This document shows positions 10,607 to 23,969 of a DNA stretch of 64,000 bases, one piece after another (the first letter of the stretch is position 1; the number at the start of each line of letters is the position of its first letter). The notes under the pieces are model-generated. The model saw only the letters and a program-made list of their open reading frames with translations, did no database searches and was not told the DNA's origin. Source of the DNA: Lutjanus erythropterus (taxonomy: Eukaryota; Chordata; Actinopteri; Lutjaniformes; Lutjanidae); contig CM034591.1 in assembly GCA_020091685.1 (NCBI GenBank), forward strand, positions 10,550,833-10,614,832, read 5' to 3'. The position numbers and the translations under genes are program-made.

Positions 10607-13600
10607 TGAAGAGAGTGACAAGAAAACATGACAGAGGAGAACAAAACTGTTAATACAGAGCATGAGGCATCCCAGCCAACTTAAAATGAGAGTCTCATGC
10701 GAGGCAGTAGCTTTAGTTTGTGTGGACATTCCAATAAAAGAAGAAAATAATCAAATGTGATGAAGTACGGTACAATATGGTCATTTTAAATAATTTCTTA
10801 GTTCAATTTACAGAACAATTACTGTATCCATATATGTATATACTGTTACATTGATAGAAAATTACATATACGACGACAGAAGATTGTGGCTGTATTACCC
10901 TTCCCTACTGTATACTACTGCTGCTGCATCACAACACAGAAGGTGTGTATTGTAGGTCGATATTCTGACAAACACTTTTCAAACAGCAGAACGCATCTTC
11001 TCTGCTTCAATAAGCACAGACCATAAATGTGCTTATAAAGGGTTTGGAGTGGGTCACAGATGTATTTATGTCTCCATACTCCCTAAACACTCCTCTGGCA
11101 GCGGAGACAAAGTGGGATGCGAGAGGACCCATCTGATAGATCCATGGGGCTCCTGGATGCCATGTGGTGATGCAGCAAATACTTCAGGGGGTGAGGGGGG
11201 TGGGGGGTGGGGCTGTTTGTACTTCCAAGGATGGTCTCTTTATCAGGCGGCTAAAACCTCCAAAAGCCTGGACATGTTCTTGTTTATCAACCAGAAAAGC
11301 TATCCCTTTGAAACCCTGCAGCGTTTTCCTCTTAAATGGCACAGTTTGTTCAATTTTACTTTTATCTCGCCTTTCACATCCAAAATCAACATTCTCAAAT
11401 TCCCTGTGGGCCCATATAAACAACTAGACGGCATTTGTATGGGGTATGTTTTGGAAGGGATGATGGTATGTCTGTGTTTGCATCCACTCTTAGCCCTCCG
11501 GCAATTTACTTTCTGGTAATTTGGTTTTCGTAAAAAAGTGACAATCCCTGCTCTGGGTTCACAAAATAAACACTGAAGAGGGGGGTTTAATGTGTGGGAA
11601 TTTATGAAATGTCATATACATCCTACCGAGGCGTAAAAAAACCCCCCAGAGGATCCACAGATCCCAACACGTAGGGGGAAAACAAACGCCCCGATTTGGA
11701 AATGACGACAGTAATTGAATGGGGTCGGGTACATCAATAATTAATCATCCACTGTGTATACATACAGCGTCCCTCCACCATCAAACACATGTACCCCCTT
11801 GATCCGGGGAGCCACTGGTGAGTTAATTTGGGTGTGATTGCTTTGTTCCCCTGCTTCAAGACACACACACACACACTTGCAGAAACATGCACCATCACAA
11901 GGCCAACAGCTGCTTGCCCAGACTCAGTATGCAAATGAAGACGTGCGACTATGGTATACAATGTAAACCCCCCCCCTCACCGCCACCTCCATTCCCGCTT
12001 TGACAAATCTGCATCATATGCATCACGTGCTCCACATGCTGGCTGGGAGAAGGAAGCGAAGCCTCTTGGGCTCGCCTTTCAAGCAGATCAAAACAGCCAG
12101 TGATGCTGCACATCTCCAGAGCATTTCACCACCAGTGCCCAGGACTGGAAAGCTTTTCTTTCTGAGCTGCCTGCCTGCCTTTGTATCGTATTACATCGGA
12201 GGTACAAGAATACAATTCAACCTTTCCAGGGAAACAGAGCAGGCCTTGAATAAAATAATTGATTTCTGTGTGCGTGTGTGTGTGTGTATATATACATGCA
12301 CTTGCAGCATTTCATGTATAAAGTGAGTGGAGCTGAACAACCATGAAAAGGCTGAAAAGGTCAAATAGTATGTTTGCAGAAGTGGGTGCAGCTGCACCCC
12401 CCTCGGGAGACTCGCTAACAAACAGTCCAGCTAATCAGACTCCCGCCAATAAAGCGGCCTCCCTTGGTTAGACCCACTGGGAAGCAGCTACCGCACGACG
12501 CTAGCGGACAGCGGGGTGCCCACCACATCACACTGTGATGTTACTATTCTACTTTTAGCTTATGGAAACTGGGAGGCTCAGCGGTGGGAAGGTGGTGGGG
12601 GGGTGGGTGCTAACAGGAAAAATAAAAGCTCTAGCTTTGGTGGCGCCGCTCACAGGGGTCAGCTGCCTGCAGCTAAGGGAAGGGTGTGAGGGGGAAGTGA
12701 TGTTCTTGTGCCATGTGGTACTTCCAATTACTGCACCCAGAGGACTGTCCACGTCCAAAAACATCACATCGGCATCCTGGATGAGTGTGTGTTGGAGGAG
12801 GACGGTGTTATATCCTAAATAAGGGCACGTGTCGGTGAAACTGTCAGGAAAAGGCAGATCTCTCACATTTACTTACCCAAGCAGGCCTAAAACCGATGCT
12901 GATAACAAGACTGACCTTCAAAACACAGCACTGACGCAGGTACTGAAGGCTATTTTAATCCTTTTTGCGCTTTTCTGTGCAAAACAGGAACAAAACAGGC
13001 ACCCATAACATTTTGCAGTTAGCACTTAGGCGACAGACCATTTATAAATGAGGCAAAGCCTTTCACCACGCTCGAGTAAATACAACCCATAGAAAAGTTC
13101 AGCCCGTGCTGTGAGAGCCTCGGCTCGTAAACACACACATACACATTCAGCACCGTCCCTGAGAGACGGAGCCGCAACACAAACACTTTGCCATCAGCGG
13201 CCGTGCAAACAGCAATTTGGTGGAGGCTGATTTCAGCTCTTCACAATCAATTTGGGCTACAATCCCTCTGATCAGCTTCCTGCAGCCCCCAGTGGGAGAA
13301 CACACTCACTAATCACTATCACTAACATGGTGTGTGTGCATGCCAGAGATACTTGTGTGTGTGTTTCAGTTAAGACGCTGTGAGCACATTTTCGGGCTTG
13401 ATCCCCAAATTTGAATTTCAATATATTTTGCTATGAGGCAAAACCTAGTGGAATATATTCACATTTACATATGATTAATATTCTCCATCACACGCCCCTG
13501 ATTTGTTTTTATATTGCCTTTTTATGATCACAGACATTTATAAATATAATGCCCTAAATAAAACAACAATATTATCATATTTGTTTAATCAACCATAAAC

Positions 13601-14947
13601 CCACCAACAGAAAATAATACTACACACTGTAACTTAAGATAAGGCACTTATTATAATAGCACCCGCAGCTACATGTGGTGAATGTGAGATTTAGCTGTTG
13701 GGAAACAGGTAAATTTGGCGCTTATTGATGTTTTTTAATGGAAAAGGATTCAACTACTTTTTTGGAGGCAATTTTATCCCCCAGTTGCACTTAATTAGCG
13801 TGCGCTTAGTGCCAACAACACACTCCTCTTCCCGTTTAGGCTTCTTATCTCTGTTCCTACTGCATCACTCTAATGGGAGGTTCATTATAATACAATGTTG
13901 ACTTTTGGAAATTGCCATTTTGAAAATAAACAGCGCCACAAACTGCAGCCTCAAAAAATTACCACCGAGTTAGATCAACACCACCTACAACGGGCAGGTC
14001 CCACCCAGCAACCTGATTGGTCGATTAGACATCAAGAACGTGCTCAAATCAGCATCACAGCTCATCACTAAAAATGTGGCTCCACCCAGAGGGGGGATGT
14101 TTCGGAAACATTTTTATTAATGAAAATAAATCAGAAACCACAGTGGGCCTATATAGACAATGATCTGCTGTTAAACTATTTCTTGTAGCTGTTGCAGTAA
14201 CATTTATAGGATAATTAAATAACCTTTCTTTAATGAGAAGAACTATGGTTCTGTTAGATTGCTGCTACACTGCCTCTTCAATACATGCTTCCCTTGTGTG
14301 CAGCAAGCTGGAGAGCAAACAGTTTTGTGAAAATTTTATTTTTAAAAGGCAAAATGCCAACAAATATGGATCGAGGCTGAATATTTCACTAGACAAAAAC
14401 ATGTTGTGAATTTCGGAATGACTGCGTCTATCTTTTTTCAATACATCTCGACTTTTGGACTTTACAACGCTCTGGAGTTAATGGGAACCTTTGGATCACG
14501 GTAGCTTAGAAATATATGTGAAGTTTGTGAACATAGTCTGTCCAAAAATCAGCAGGTATCTTAGTTACAACAAGACTGAGCTAAAAAAGCAGTTTTGTAG
14601 GGGGCTTTAAAGGAGAAAACTGTAATATATTTACTGTAATAAATCATAAAATAAGATTAAGAAAACATGCTAAGTTTAAATATTTGCTTCTCTTGACAGC
14701 AGCACTACAGCTGTCCTGAGATTTCTACTCCACCCCATAACTTGTGCTACTGTTTGCCCATTTCACTTTAATTAGAGTTCAAATTAATGTTGAATTTTTA
14801 CCAAATTAGTTAGTTGATGGAATTTGGCAGGCAATGAGACAGGCAGTCACTTAACTCCAGTGTGGATTTTCAGAGCAGTGGGTCTTTGTTTTCAGGATAA
14901 CAGACTTAATTTTACAGCTACAAACAGCTGATAAAGTGTAGGTTTTT

Positions 14948-15219
14948 TGTCAATTTACAATGTTGCACTCGTCTTATGCTCCTGCAGCATTCTTGCAGCC
15001 TGCTTGAGCCTCATGTTCTGGAGGCGCAATTGTTACATATGGTTCCTTTAACGCCATTATTAGTGCTTCAGTTAAGCAATATTACACAAGAGGGTGTGCT
15101 TTAATGTCTTTATTAGCGCAACAGTGATGCGGTCAGGACTGCTGAACATTTTAAAGTTCATGAAAGAAGTAATTGCTGCAGGGCGCCTGTGATGCGCTGC
15201 ACTATGCTGTCACGTATTA
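14948..15219 (+). repeat. Dispersed repeat R2, plus-strand copy
   Basis: Matches the minus strand at 30001-30235. Shared blocks include acaatgttgcactcgtctta, taagcaatattacacaagag, gtgctttaa and ctgctgaacatt. The unit is about 270 bp, non-coding. Confidence 0.8.
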
Positions 15220-16689
15220 TTGTAAAGCATTGTATCCACCGTCTATTGTGTATACATGTGCAGTCACTGATGTACATCTCGTATATGACAGAGATGCAGC
15301 AGGAAACGAAAAGAACCAAGGTAGGCGGGAGCGGCCTTGACGTGATGATTGCGGGCTTGAACGAACAACGAGAAACTATTCAGTCGAATCAGTCAATACA
15401 CACAATTAGTTTGTGTCCCTGTCACCTCGCGAAGGCCGTCACCATACAATAAAAAACATGTGTGACCATATGTGTGCATGCATGTGCATCCCAGCAGTGC
15501 GTGACACGTTGTTTAACAGTCACATTTTCACACTGCCGCCTGCCTGCCTGCCTGCCGCTGAAGGTAAACTTTCGATGCAGACGGTGCCAACAGAAGACGT
15601 GTTGCGCAGCGCTGCACTGCGCTCACACATTCACATGCTCACAATGTTACACATTCACTCCCGCTGGCCCGGCCGTGACCCTGCTAGCAGATGATGGAGC
15701 ACACCGTATTCCCTGAAGTGGACCCGGGCTTTTATTCAGTACTGGTGGAGTCTGGCTGGAGGGAAGGGTCTTTTAGCAGCCTATTCTCACTTCTTGATTT
15801 GAACAGGGAATAAGGGTGGTGCTCTGATGTAGTGGAAGGATCCCCCCCGTCTCTGGCTTGTCTGCTACAAATGTGTTAGGGGGGATTTTTTTTTTAACAA
15901 TATTTTACTGCTCCGCCTACTCAAACTCGGTCTGTGTCTTTGTTGTTTAATCATGATCCAGTTACATTTTATATTACACGGATTCATAATAAAGTGAGTT
16001 TCTCTCCACGACATCAGCGCGAGCCGCCGCTGCAGTACATCATCACACTGACAGCAGTACTGGGACCTCCTTTTAAGTATCTCTCTTTATCTTCCTCTTT
16101 ACTTTCAATTCAATATCAATTCGAATACGTTCTTGATTTGTATTAGAAGACGACAACAGCGATGCTTCGGCATCAAAATATATTTGTTCATGTCGTCTTG
16201 CAGCCAAAACAATGGATCTGGTCTGCTGTGTCTCTCATGTGTATCAACGGTCTGTGTGGAAACAATTACGGCTCATGTTGAAACAATTCAGTTTCAGTGT
16301 TTGAGTGTCTGTTTGTGTTACAAATTTGCTGCAGAAACCGGTTCTGTTTGGAAAATTAGTCTCTCTTACGGGCTAGTACAACATTTTGAACATAAGGTGG
16401 AAGAGTTTGGAGCTTTCTCTGCTTTTTGTCGTTCACAGTGTGAACACATTTGCTTCTGGCAACCAGGTGTGTCCATAACAGCTTTCCTTAGCCAGGTTGT
16501 GTTCAGTTTGTAGTCAGCCGCCTTCAGTACCTTCGGTCTGTTACTCTGTATTTTTTATGTTCTGGGTGTTTCTTGACAGACGTTCTCATGGGTTAATATT
16601 TTTATTAAGTCTGATTTTGTGGCTCCAGGCAGCTAAAAAGTAACCGCTGCTCTTGTTCTGCATGCATTGTTTAGTATTTTTGTTCAAGC

Positions 16690-17688
16690 TTAAAGGGATA
16701 GTTTGGATTATTTGAAGCAGGGTTCAGGGTATTACCTTCCATAGATGTTGGTCAACACAGCCACAGTTTGAAGAAGCAGAGGAGTACCAGTACGGAATAA
16801 AAGCAATGTACTTTTGTGGACATGGTCAGCAGCAAAACCCATTTTGTTCTGTCCTGTAAGCACTACATCTATTGTACGTCTGTCTGTTCTTAGATGGCCC
16901 CCCTCCTCTGCGGTTCTCCCTGAGGTTTCTTACATTTCTTTCCTGTTAAATGTGTTTTTTGGGGGAGTTTTTCCTTACTCTTTTTCAAGCGTCTACAGGA
17001 CACGAGGTGTCACACACTACACAGATTGTAAAACTCCTTGAGGCAAATGTGATTTGTGATGTTGAACTATGTAAATGACAACTGACTTTACATAAGGACA
17101 AAAAAACCTCTATATCAATTTAAGTGTTACATTTAGAATTTTCTCACAGCTTTATCTTGCCATCAGGCAGCCTTTTCCAATAAGCCAATTATTGATCACT
17201 CTCACTCACTCACAACCAGAGTCCATTGGCAAAATCAGTAATTTTATCTCACAGAACAAGAGAGTTGCTGGACTACCGCTGCCTCCATTGGTTTGTTTGC
17301 CAGTGTCATTGTGTGACTTTGGTGAATCTGAACTAACCTTTTAAAGTGTCAAAGGCACACATGACGCAAACAAATTAACAGTAGTAGACCAGCAACTCTC
17401 CGTTCTGTGAGGTAGAATTACTGATTTCGACAATGGGGTCTGGTTGAGCGAGACAAAGCGATGTTTTGCTTAAATAATCACAGCTTTCATTCACAAAAGA
17501 CTGTCTGATGTCAAGGTAATATACTGAAAATTATTCTAAATATAGCATACACTTTATCTGATATTGATTTTTTAGATGTGGCTAAAATATGTGTCTGTAC
17601 TCTTCTCTGCTTCTCCAAACTGGGAACATTCGTTACGGTTAAGTACCTCATACGACCCCACTTAAAATGATCCAAACTATCGCTTTAA
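16690..17688 (+). mobile_element. Palindromic TTAA-bounded MITE, copy B, carrying a nested insertion
   Basis: Starts TTAAAGGGATAGTTTGGAT and ends ATCCAAACTATCGCTTTAA, so the termini are inverted copies bounded by TTAA. The arms pair internally (caaaatcagtaattttatct against gaattactgatttcgac), so the unit is a large fold-back. About 230 bp at 16862-17092 is absent from the other copies and is annotated separately. A TTAA boundary is typical of piggyBac-type insertion, but family assignment is inference. Confidence 0.8.
16862..17092 (+). mobile_element. Nested retroelement-like 3' fragment inside MITE copy B
   Basis: Interrupts the element between its cagcagcaaaaccc and gacaaaaaaacctc segments. 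It contains tgaggtttcttacatttctt, gggggagtttttccttactc and ttgaggcaaatgtgatttgt, which resemble the 3' region of an abundant teleost retroelement that I remember but cannot name with certainty. It post-dates the host element. Confidence 0.55.
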
Positions 17689-18701
17689 TTCCTTTAGAGA
17701 AATATTTTGAGATTAATTTTGTTTCACTTGATAACCATTGTTATAAATCTTGTTATTATACAGCACTTGAAGTCTTCACGGTGCCTCTAATTGGTTTATC
17801 ATCAGATGCTGCACCACCAAGGTTAAACTTCCACTTCACTTGGCTTCATGTGTTGCAAATTAGCAACATCTAAATAAAACTTGCGTGGGTTTTCTTGACT
17901 TCTGCATCCTTTCTGAGGCGTAATCTTTATTAGGTGTTAAGTGTCTTGGCCCAGATCAAAGCGAGCGGCATTCAGCGGTTGTTAATGGCAGCGCCGCCAA
18001 GTCATCTGCAAATACAGTGGGGGACTGTTGGTTTCTGTGTCATTTCACAGGGAGGTCTGGTGCTCAAGTCTCCCATAATTAATTGATTTACTAATGAAGT
18101 TACGGTATGTGCAACTCTCTACATATCTGCTCCAGTATCTCCCTGTGCCTGTCAGTTTGTCAGGCGACAGCTTTGGGGACAGCACACATGTCAGTTTATC
18201 ATGCCAGCACTCCTGACGCCCGCACTCATAAATACACGGAGTGATGGAGGGAGAGAGGAAAGCAGGAGGCACAGCGAGCACTCAGGCAGTGATGAGGCTT
18301 CTCCATCTCTCAGTGGGGGACTGGTACCTCTGATGGGAGGGGAGGACAGGACTCTTCTGTTAGCTGCCACAGGTCTAACAGGGGGGGAGGGAAAACTAAT
18401 GGCAGCATGGACGGAAAAAGGAGGAAGATGAAGGGAGAGGAGGGGGGTATGGAGGCAGAGAGAAAGAAGCAGGGAGAAAGGGAAGAAGAAAGAGATGAAA
18501 GGGAAGGAGGAATCAGGAAATTCTGCTTGCCTGTTTAAGCTTTGGATTCAACAAAAGGTTGAATAAATGCATTTGCATCAGAAATAGTGTGTCATCTTTC
18601 TTTCGTCATAAAACGCCATGAATAATAGCTGGAAACACCAGCCTACAGGATAAAGGAGCTAAAATTTATGAGTTGCACTTTTATATTACACTAACAAGCA
18701 G

Positions 18702-19135
18702 TACTGCACTGTAAGTGTATTATTCCCCACTGTTAAACCTTTATTAGAACTTATTCAATGGTAATTAAATAGACATTACAACAGAACTGCACTAAAAATT
18801 AAGGTGCCTTATTTCCCACTATTACACCCTTATTAGACTTTGTAATTAAGGACGCATTACAAAAGAACTGTACTGTAAACTAAAACGTATTATTTCCCAT
18901 TTATAGACCCGTGTTGGACGTTATTAAAAGGTTGGCTTTACTTGGTAGATGTGGTTCACATATTGTTTTTGAATGAGGAAGTAGCAGCTATGTAATTTCA
19001 CATAGGTTTGCAGTACAATTCTGTTGTAATGTGTCCCTAATGACCACCTAAGAAAGTCTAATTACCCTAATAATTTCTGATAAGGGTCTAAAGAAGGGTC
19101 TAATCCTGTCTAATCAAGCACATATTAACCTATTT
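18702..19135. repeat. Tandem ~80-bp units followed by inverted copies
   Basis: Three units begin near 18702, 18785 and 18865 with the pattern actgcactgtaa / ttatttcccac / cttattagac / attacaaaagaact. From about 19010 related motifs appear inverted (gttgtaatgtgtccctaatg, aaagtctaattaccctaata). The whole block could fold into a long hairpin. Confidence 0.65.
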
Positions 19136-20589
19136 CCAGTTTTCGTTTAATTTGATAACAAGCACGGCTTGTTGCGTCTTATCAGTGTACTCTAAAATGA
19201 AGTGTGATCAGTTTATGCAGCTGTTTGGCACAGCAGCACCAAGCGCTGTTTTTAAACTGTGTTATCTCTGACCTGAAGTTGTTAAGTATTCGCTGAAATG
19301 CCTCCCTTTTCATTCATCATGAAATTCACTTGCAAAAGTCGTGTCTGAACCAGCATGAGAGCTCAGAGCTTCTACATCCAAACAAGCTTTCAGGCTCTCT
19401 AGTGAAGTACTTGGCTTGGGCACTAGGAGGCAAAATGTCAAAACATTATTCATGTGAGCTGTGGGAATGGAGAGGAGCAGAGAGGAGAGATGGAGAGACA
19501 GACAAACGCAGACAGACGGCGGAGCATTTCCATATTGAAGGCAGCGCACAGCATATGGAAGGAGCAAAAAAAAAAAGCATTCACATGCAAATGGAAGTGC
19601 ATCTCTTGAATTTATGCAAAGATAAAAAAGCAAAAAAAAACACATTTAAGGGCAAACAGCAAAGAGAGTGCATCCACTTCTCTTTTGTTTGCCAACGATA
19701 AATGCAGATCTGTCTGCATTTTTCATATTAAGCTTTTAGGTGCTTGAATCTTAAACTTGCCGTTTTTTGACAAGTGGGAACCCAGTAAGAGTTCACACGT
19801 AGGATGGTATGTGGCCTTGGGTTTGTGATTGTTAAAATAAGAATACGTAATGCGGAATAACATGCTTTTATTTTCTCTTATGAATGTCTGTTTCTAAAAT
19901 GTAAAATGCTATATGCGGTTCTCCACCTCCAGAAGGCAACACCAGCAATCCTCAACACAGAATATTATTTTTTTTTCGGCTCTGCTCTGCATCTTAAAGA
20001 GCTGCACAAAAAGCAACCACACAGCAAAAACCCGGGTGTACATCTCAGCGTGCCACCTTATCAAACTTCAAACACAGTCTCAGTCTTTGTACCATATATG
20101 GAAAGATGACAATCATATAAACAAGTGCTTTGTCGAGGCGTGGGTCACAGATGTCATCTTCAAAGTTGAAAAACGTGACCCATTTCCTCTCCAAGCTGTA
20201 ATTGCCGCCTACTACAGTATCATGCATAAACGCGTCACGTAATCATGCGCCTGGAAAAGACCGCAAATTGTTTCAGCACATTGTCTATAGATGACATGTG
20301 ACGATAATCCCATAAATAGCATATTCTCTGCAGCTGACTAACCTCCCTCACGATCATTTTGACAAGGGGTTCTACACGTGAACAACAAATATCCAAACTG
20401 CCAGCGGGGAATCGTTCCCGATGGCCATTAGTGGTCAATTTTGTAGTTTAGTGAGGAAAGAATGAGCCTATCTGCTGGGAATTTGATGAAATCTCATTTA
20501 ACGTGTGCATATGTTGAGTCAAACTTGTTTTGATTTAATACAAGTTTAAAATCTCTATTGTTTCTGGGAAAAAAAACACCATATAATTA

Positions 20590-20704
20590 CCCACTTATCC
20601 ATCCATCATGTATAACTGCTTATCCTTTAGGGGGTCGCGGGAGGGCTGGAGCCGATCCCAGCTGACACTGGGCGAGCAGAACACCCCGGACAGGTCGCCA
20701 GTTT
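20590..20704 (-). mobile_element. 5'-truncated LINE tail with 11-bp target duplication
   Basis: Insert of 115 bp between two identical copies of CCATATAATTA (20579-20589 and 20705-20715). It contains gctggagccgatcccagctg and, on the minus strand, ends in ggataagcagttatacatga and a ggat-type tail. This is the 3' end of a very common fish LINE, L2-like in my recollection. Truncation plus target duplication fits target-primed reverse transcription. Confidence 0.8.
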
Positions 20705-21098
20705 CCATATAATTATACGTGAGAAGTTATTTTGCATTTGTCAGTGGGGAAAGTCATACCAAATTAAATTATCGCTTCCCTTCTCTGTGGCAAAACGTAA
20801 TGACTTACAACAGAAACCAGCACAACTACACATATTTCCAGCACTTCCACAAATACGACAAGTCTGAATGTGGCAGTTTTACAAGGGACATTAAGAGGCG
20901 CTGCATTACACTGCATAATTAGGTCCCCTTGAGGTCCACTTTTGGCATTTGTGCTCCTATTTACCCACATCTGTTTGCAACTAGTTGACCCATATTGCAC
21001 ATGGCTGTGGAATGTCAAGGAAAATTGTTTGAGACGGCAATCTGTGGGCCTATTTTTGACCTCCACTCCCAGCCAAAAGAAACTGTTTTTCAAGGGAT

Positions 21099-21877
21099 TT
21101 TAAAGGGATAGTTTGGATAATTTGAAGTAGGGCTGTATGAGGTACTTATCAATAGTCAAAGTAGATGGTAGTCAGCTTGCCCCCAGTTTGGAGAAGCAGA
21201 AGGAGAATCAGAACAGAAGCTAAGCAATGTACAGTTGGGACAGGGTCAACAGGAAAGCATATTTAAGTCACTTAAAAAAGACTCATATTCAGAATATTTT
21301 CACTGCTTTACCTTGCTGTCAGACAACTTTTTATGATGGGGAAACTGCCATTATATCAGCCAAATATCACTCTCTCAAAAACCAACCAAACCCCATACAC
21401 AAAATCAGTGATTTTACCTCGCAGCACACGGCAGTTTCTGGGTCCCTGCTGCCTCGATCAGTTTGTTTGTTCTATTGTGTGACTACAGTGAATCCAACCT
21501 AACCTTTTAAAACATCAAAGTCACACGATAACACCAACAAACTAACTGATCGAGGCAGCAGGAAACCAGCAACTCCCATCTTCTGCGAGGTAAAATTAGT
21601 TATTTTGTTAATGAAGTCTGGTTTATTAAAAAAAGAGCGATATTTGGCTTATACAACGGCGGACTTCCATCTGAAAAGGAGGTCTGACGGCTAGGTAAAG
21701 TTCATGTTCATTTTTGTTGACGTGTAATTTATTATATAGTATTAGGTTGTAACTGTTAGCTGTCCACGCAGAGTGACCTAGATTAGTTAGAAAAGTGACG
21801 GCCACCTAATGTAGGTAATACACTGGCAATCAATAAGTATACAACCCCCCTTCAAAAAATCCAAACCATTGCTTTAA
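21099..21877 (+). mobile_element. Palindromic TTAA-bounded MITE, copy C
   Basis: Complete copy of about 780 bp from TTTAAAGGGATAGTTTGGAT to CCAAACCATTGCTTTAA. The left half (gtagggctgtatgaggtact) is mirrored by the right half (cactggcaatcaataagtat). The centre includes gatcgaggcagcaggaaacc. No transposase frame is present. Confidence 0.82.
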
Positions 21878-22650
21878 GATTGCTGAAAATGAGTGAAATA
21901 ATGTGATTTTTTTGGTCCACATACTACCCATGTTATCTGCTGGAGTTCAAAGCTGTAAGTATTGATACAAAGCACATATCACTATAAATAACTGTTGATA
22001 CTGTACATATGCTACCAGCTGACCTTTTTCCATTCCACACAGCCACAAGTGGGAATCATCACTGGAGCCACATTTAACTGCAGCTGGCAGTGTCAAGATG
22101 CAAAGATTATGAGCACTAATGAATATTAGCCAACTTGCAGCTGGCTGGCTGTTTAGATGCAGTTCACCCCCATTGATTTCCCTGTTGGGTGAAGACAACT
22201 TTATCCCTGTGGCAAGTCCCAGGCTTAGCTCCCTCGACTGCCAGACAGACAGGGTGTTTTCCTGGCCCCGGTTCAGGATGATTCAAGCCTGGCAGGTGTG
22301 AGCGGGATACCTGACCGAGGCGAAAACACGCAGGGGCAGCAAAGAGCAGGAGGGGCTGTTTGTGTAAAGAGCGGGCTAAGAAGTGGACAAAGACGCCCAG
22401 CTGTGAGGGGACGGCCATATAGGGGGAATATTCGAGGCGGCACAATTAACACAAAGCCCAGCGTGTTGGATTATCACAGAGAGCAGGTGGCTGTGAAAGA
22501 CGAGGAGAGAAAAAGTGTGAGGAAGTGGCAAGAAAGGTGGCAGATGGCTGTAGAATTGAACGTGTCCGTGCTGAGCAGCAGCACAGGAAGAAAAAGAGAG
22601 AATATAACCGAGGAGAAAGTCTGAGGCAGGAGATACAACTCTGATAGAAC

Positions 22651-23969
22651 TTAATAGGATAATTTGGATTATTTGATGTGGAGCTGTATGAGCTTCTCAT
22701 TGATAGTCAGTGTTTTAGCTACAGAGGATGGCGGACCCCGGTTTGAAGAAGCAGAGAGGCCGTCAGATACACTTTCTTGATGGGAAACTGCCGTTATATA
22801 AGCAAAATATCGCTCTCTCCAAACCAACCAAACTCTATAGGCAAAATCAGTGATATTAGCTGGCAGAACATGGGACTCGCTCATCTACTGTTGCCTCAAT
22901 CTGCTAGTTAGTATGTACTATTGTGTGACTTTGGTGTTTTAAAAAGTTAGTTTGGACTCATCAAAGTCAAACAAACAAACTAACAGAGAGATCGAGGCAA
23001 CAGTAGACCAGCAACTGCAACGTTCTGCGAGGTAAAATGACTGATTTCGCCCATGGAGTTTGGTTAGTTTGGAGAAAGTGATATTTGGCGTATATAACGG
23101 TGGTTTCCTGTCAAATGTTTTTCAGTCTGTCCAATGCCAACATCTGAATTTGGATATCTGCTGATACTATATCAATACCAGCGCTTTTAAGCTAATAAAT
23201 ATTATTATTATTATTATGATTATTATTAATATTGCTATCAGTAAGATTACATGAGTCTGAAACTGAACTTCAGTCTGGAAAGCTTGTTTAGTTTGTATAG
23301 TGTTACTTGTCTAAGGGTGTCATTCAACCATTGTGAGTCGCTGTACGATTATGGCTTGTGACAGCTGATAGGCTGAGATATGGCCCACATTTGCATAATT
23401 TCCCATGATGCTTTGCTTCGACTTTTAAGTTTGATGTTTTATGTTTTATGTTGTAAGATGCAAATGTTACTTTTTCATTTGTCATGTGTTTGTCATGTTT
23501 TTGTGATGTGTTTGTTCAGAACAGGAAGGTTTATGTTGGATATTATTGTCATTTCTGTGCTGCTTCATCATTACACCATGACTGTGGTGTCTAGTACATT
23601 TCTTCAATCCAGCTTTATATCCACTCCTTAACACTGCATGTGTTTCCCTTGTGTAATACACTTATGCAAAGTTAATGTGAAAAGTGCTGCTCAACTTTCA
23701 GTTCACCCTGGGGTTCTGGTACTTATTTCAGGACGTGGATCCTGACGTGAGTCCAATACCAGATAAATTATTTACAGCAAATCTGGGTCATGATATTGGA
23801 TCAGATCGGCCCTATCTCTAATAACAATATTTCAAATACAGTTTACACTTAAATGGATATGGGTTTTTTTTAAGGTGGACCTTTTTTAGTGGCTAAAATA
23901 CCTTTTGTTGGTGAATCTGTCCAGTGCCTCATACACCCTCACATCAAATAATCCAGACTATCCCTTTAA
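22651..23969 (+). mobile_element. Palindromic TTAA-bounded MITE, copy D, split by an insertion
   Basis: Starts TTAATAGGATAATTTGGATT and ends AATCCAGACTATCCCTTTAA with one internal gap. The fold-back arms are very clear: ctctccaaaccaaccaaact near 22815 pairs with gagtttggttagtttggaga near 23058. The normal element resumes near 23830 after about 0.7 kb of foreign sequence. Confidence 0.8.
23120..23828. mobile_element. Unclassified insertion inside MITE copy D
   Basis: About 0.7 kb with no counterpart in copies A-C. It includes a (TTA)n run at 23201-23232. Both ends carry fuzzy ATAC/ATATCNG-rich sequence (ctgatactatatcaatacca; atattggatcagatcggccc), suggesting a second DNA transposon, but clean termini and target duplication are not evident. 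Confidence 0.45.

Noticed and set aside
16133..16513. Plus-strand open frame of 126 codons
   Set aside because: No motif, no promoter or poly(A) context, and composition like the surrounding intron.
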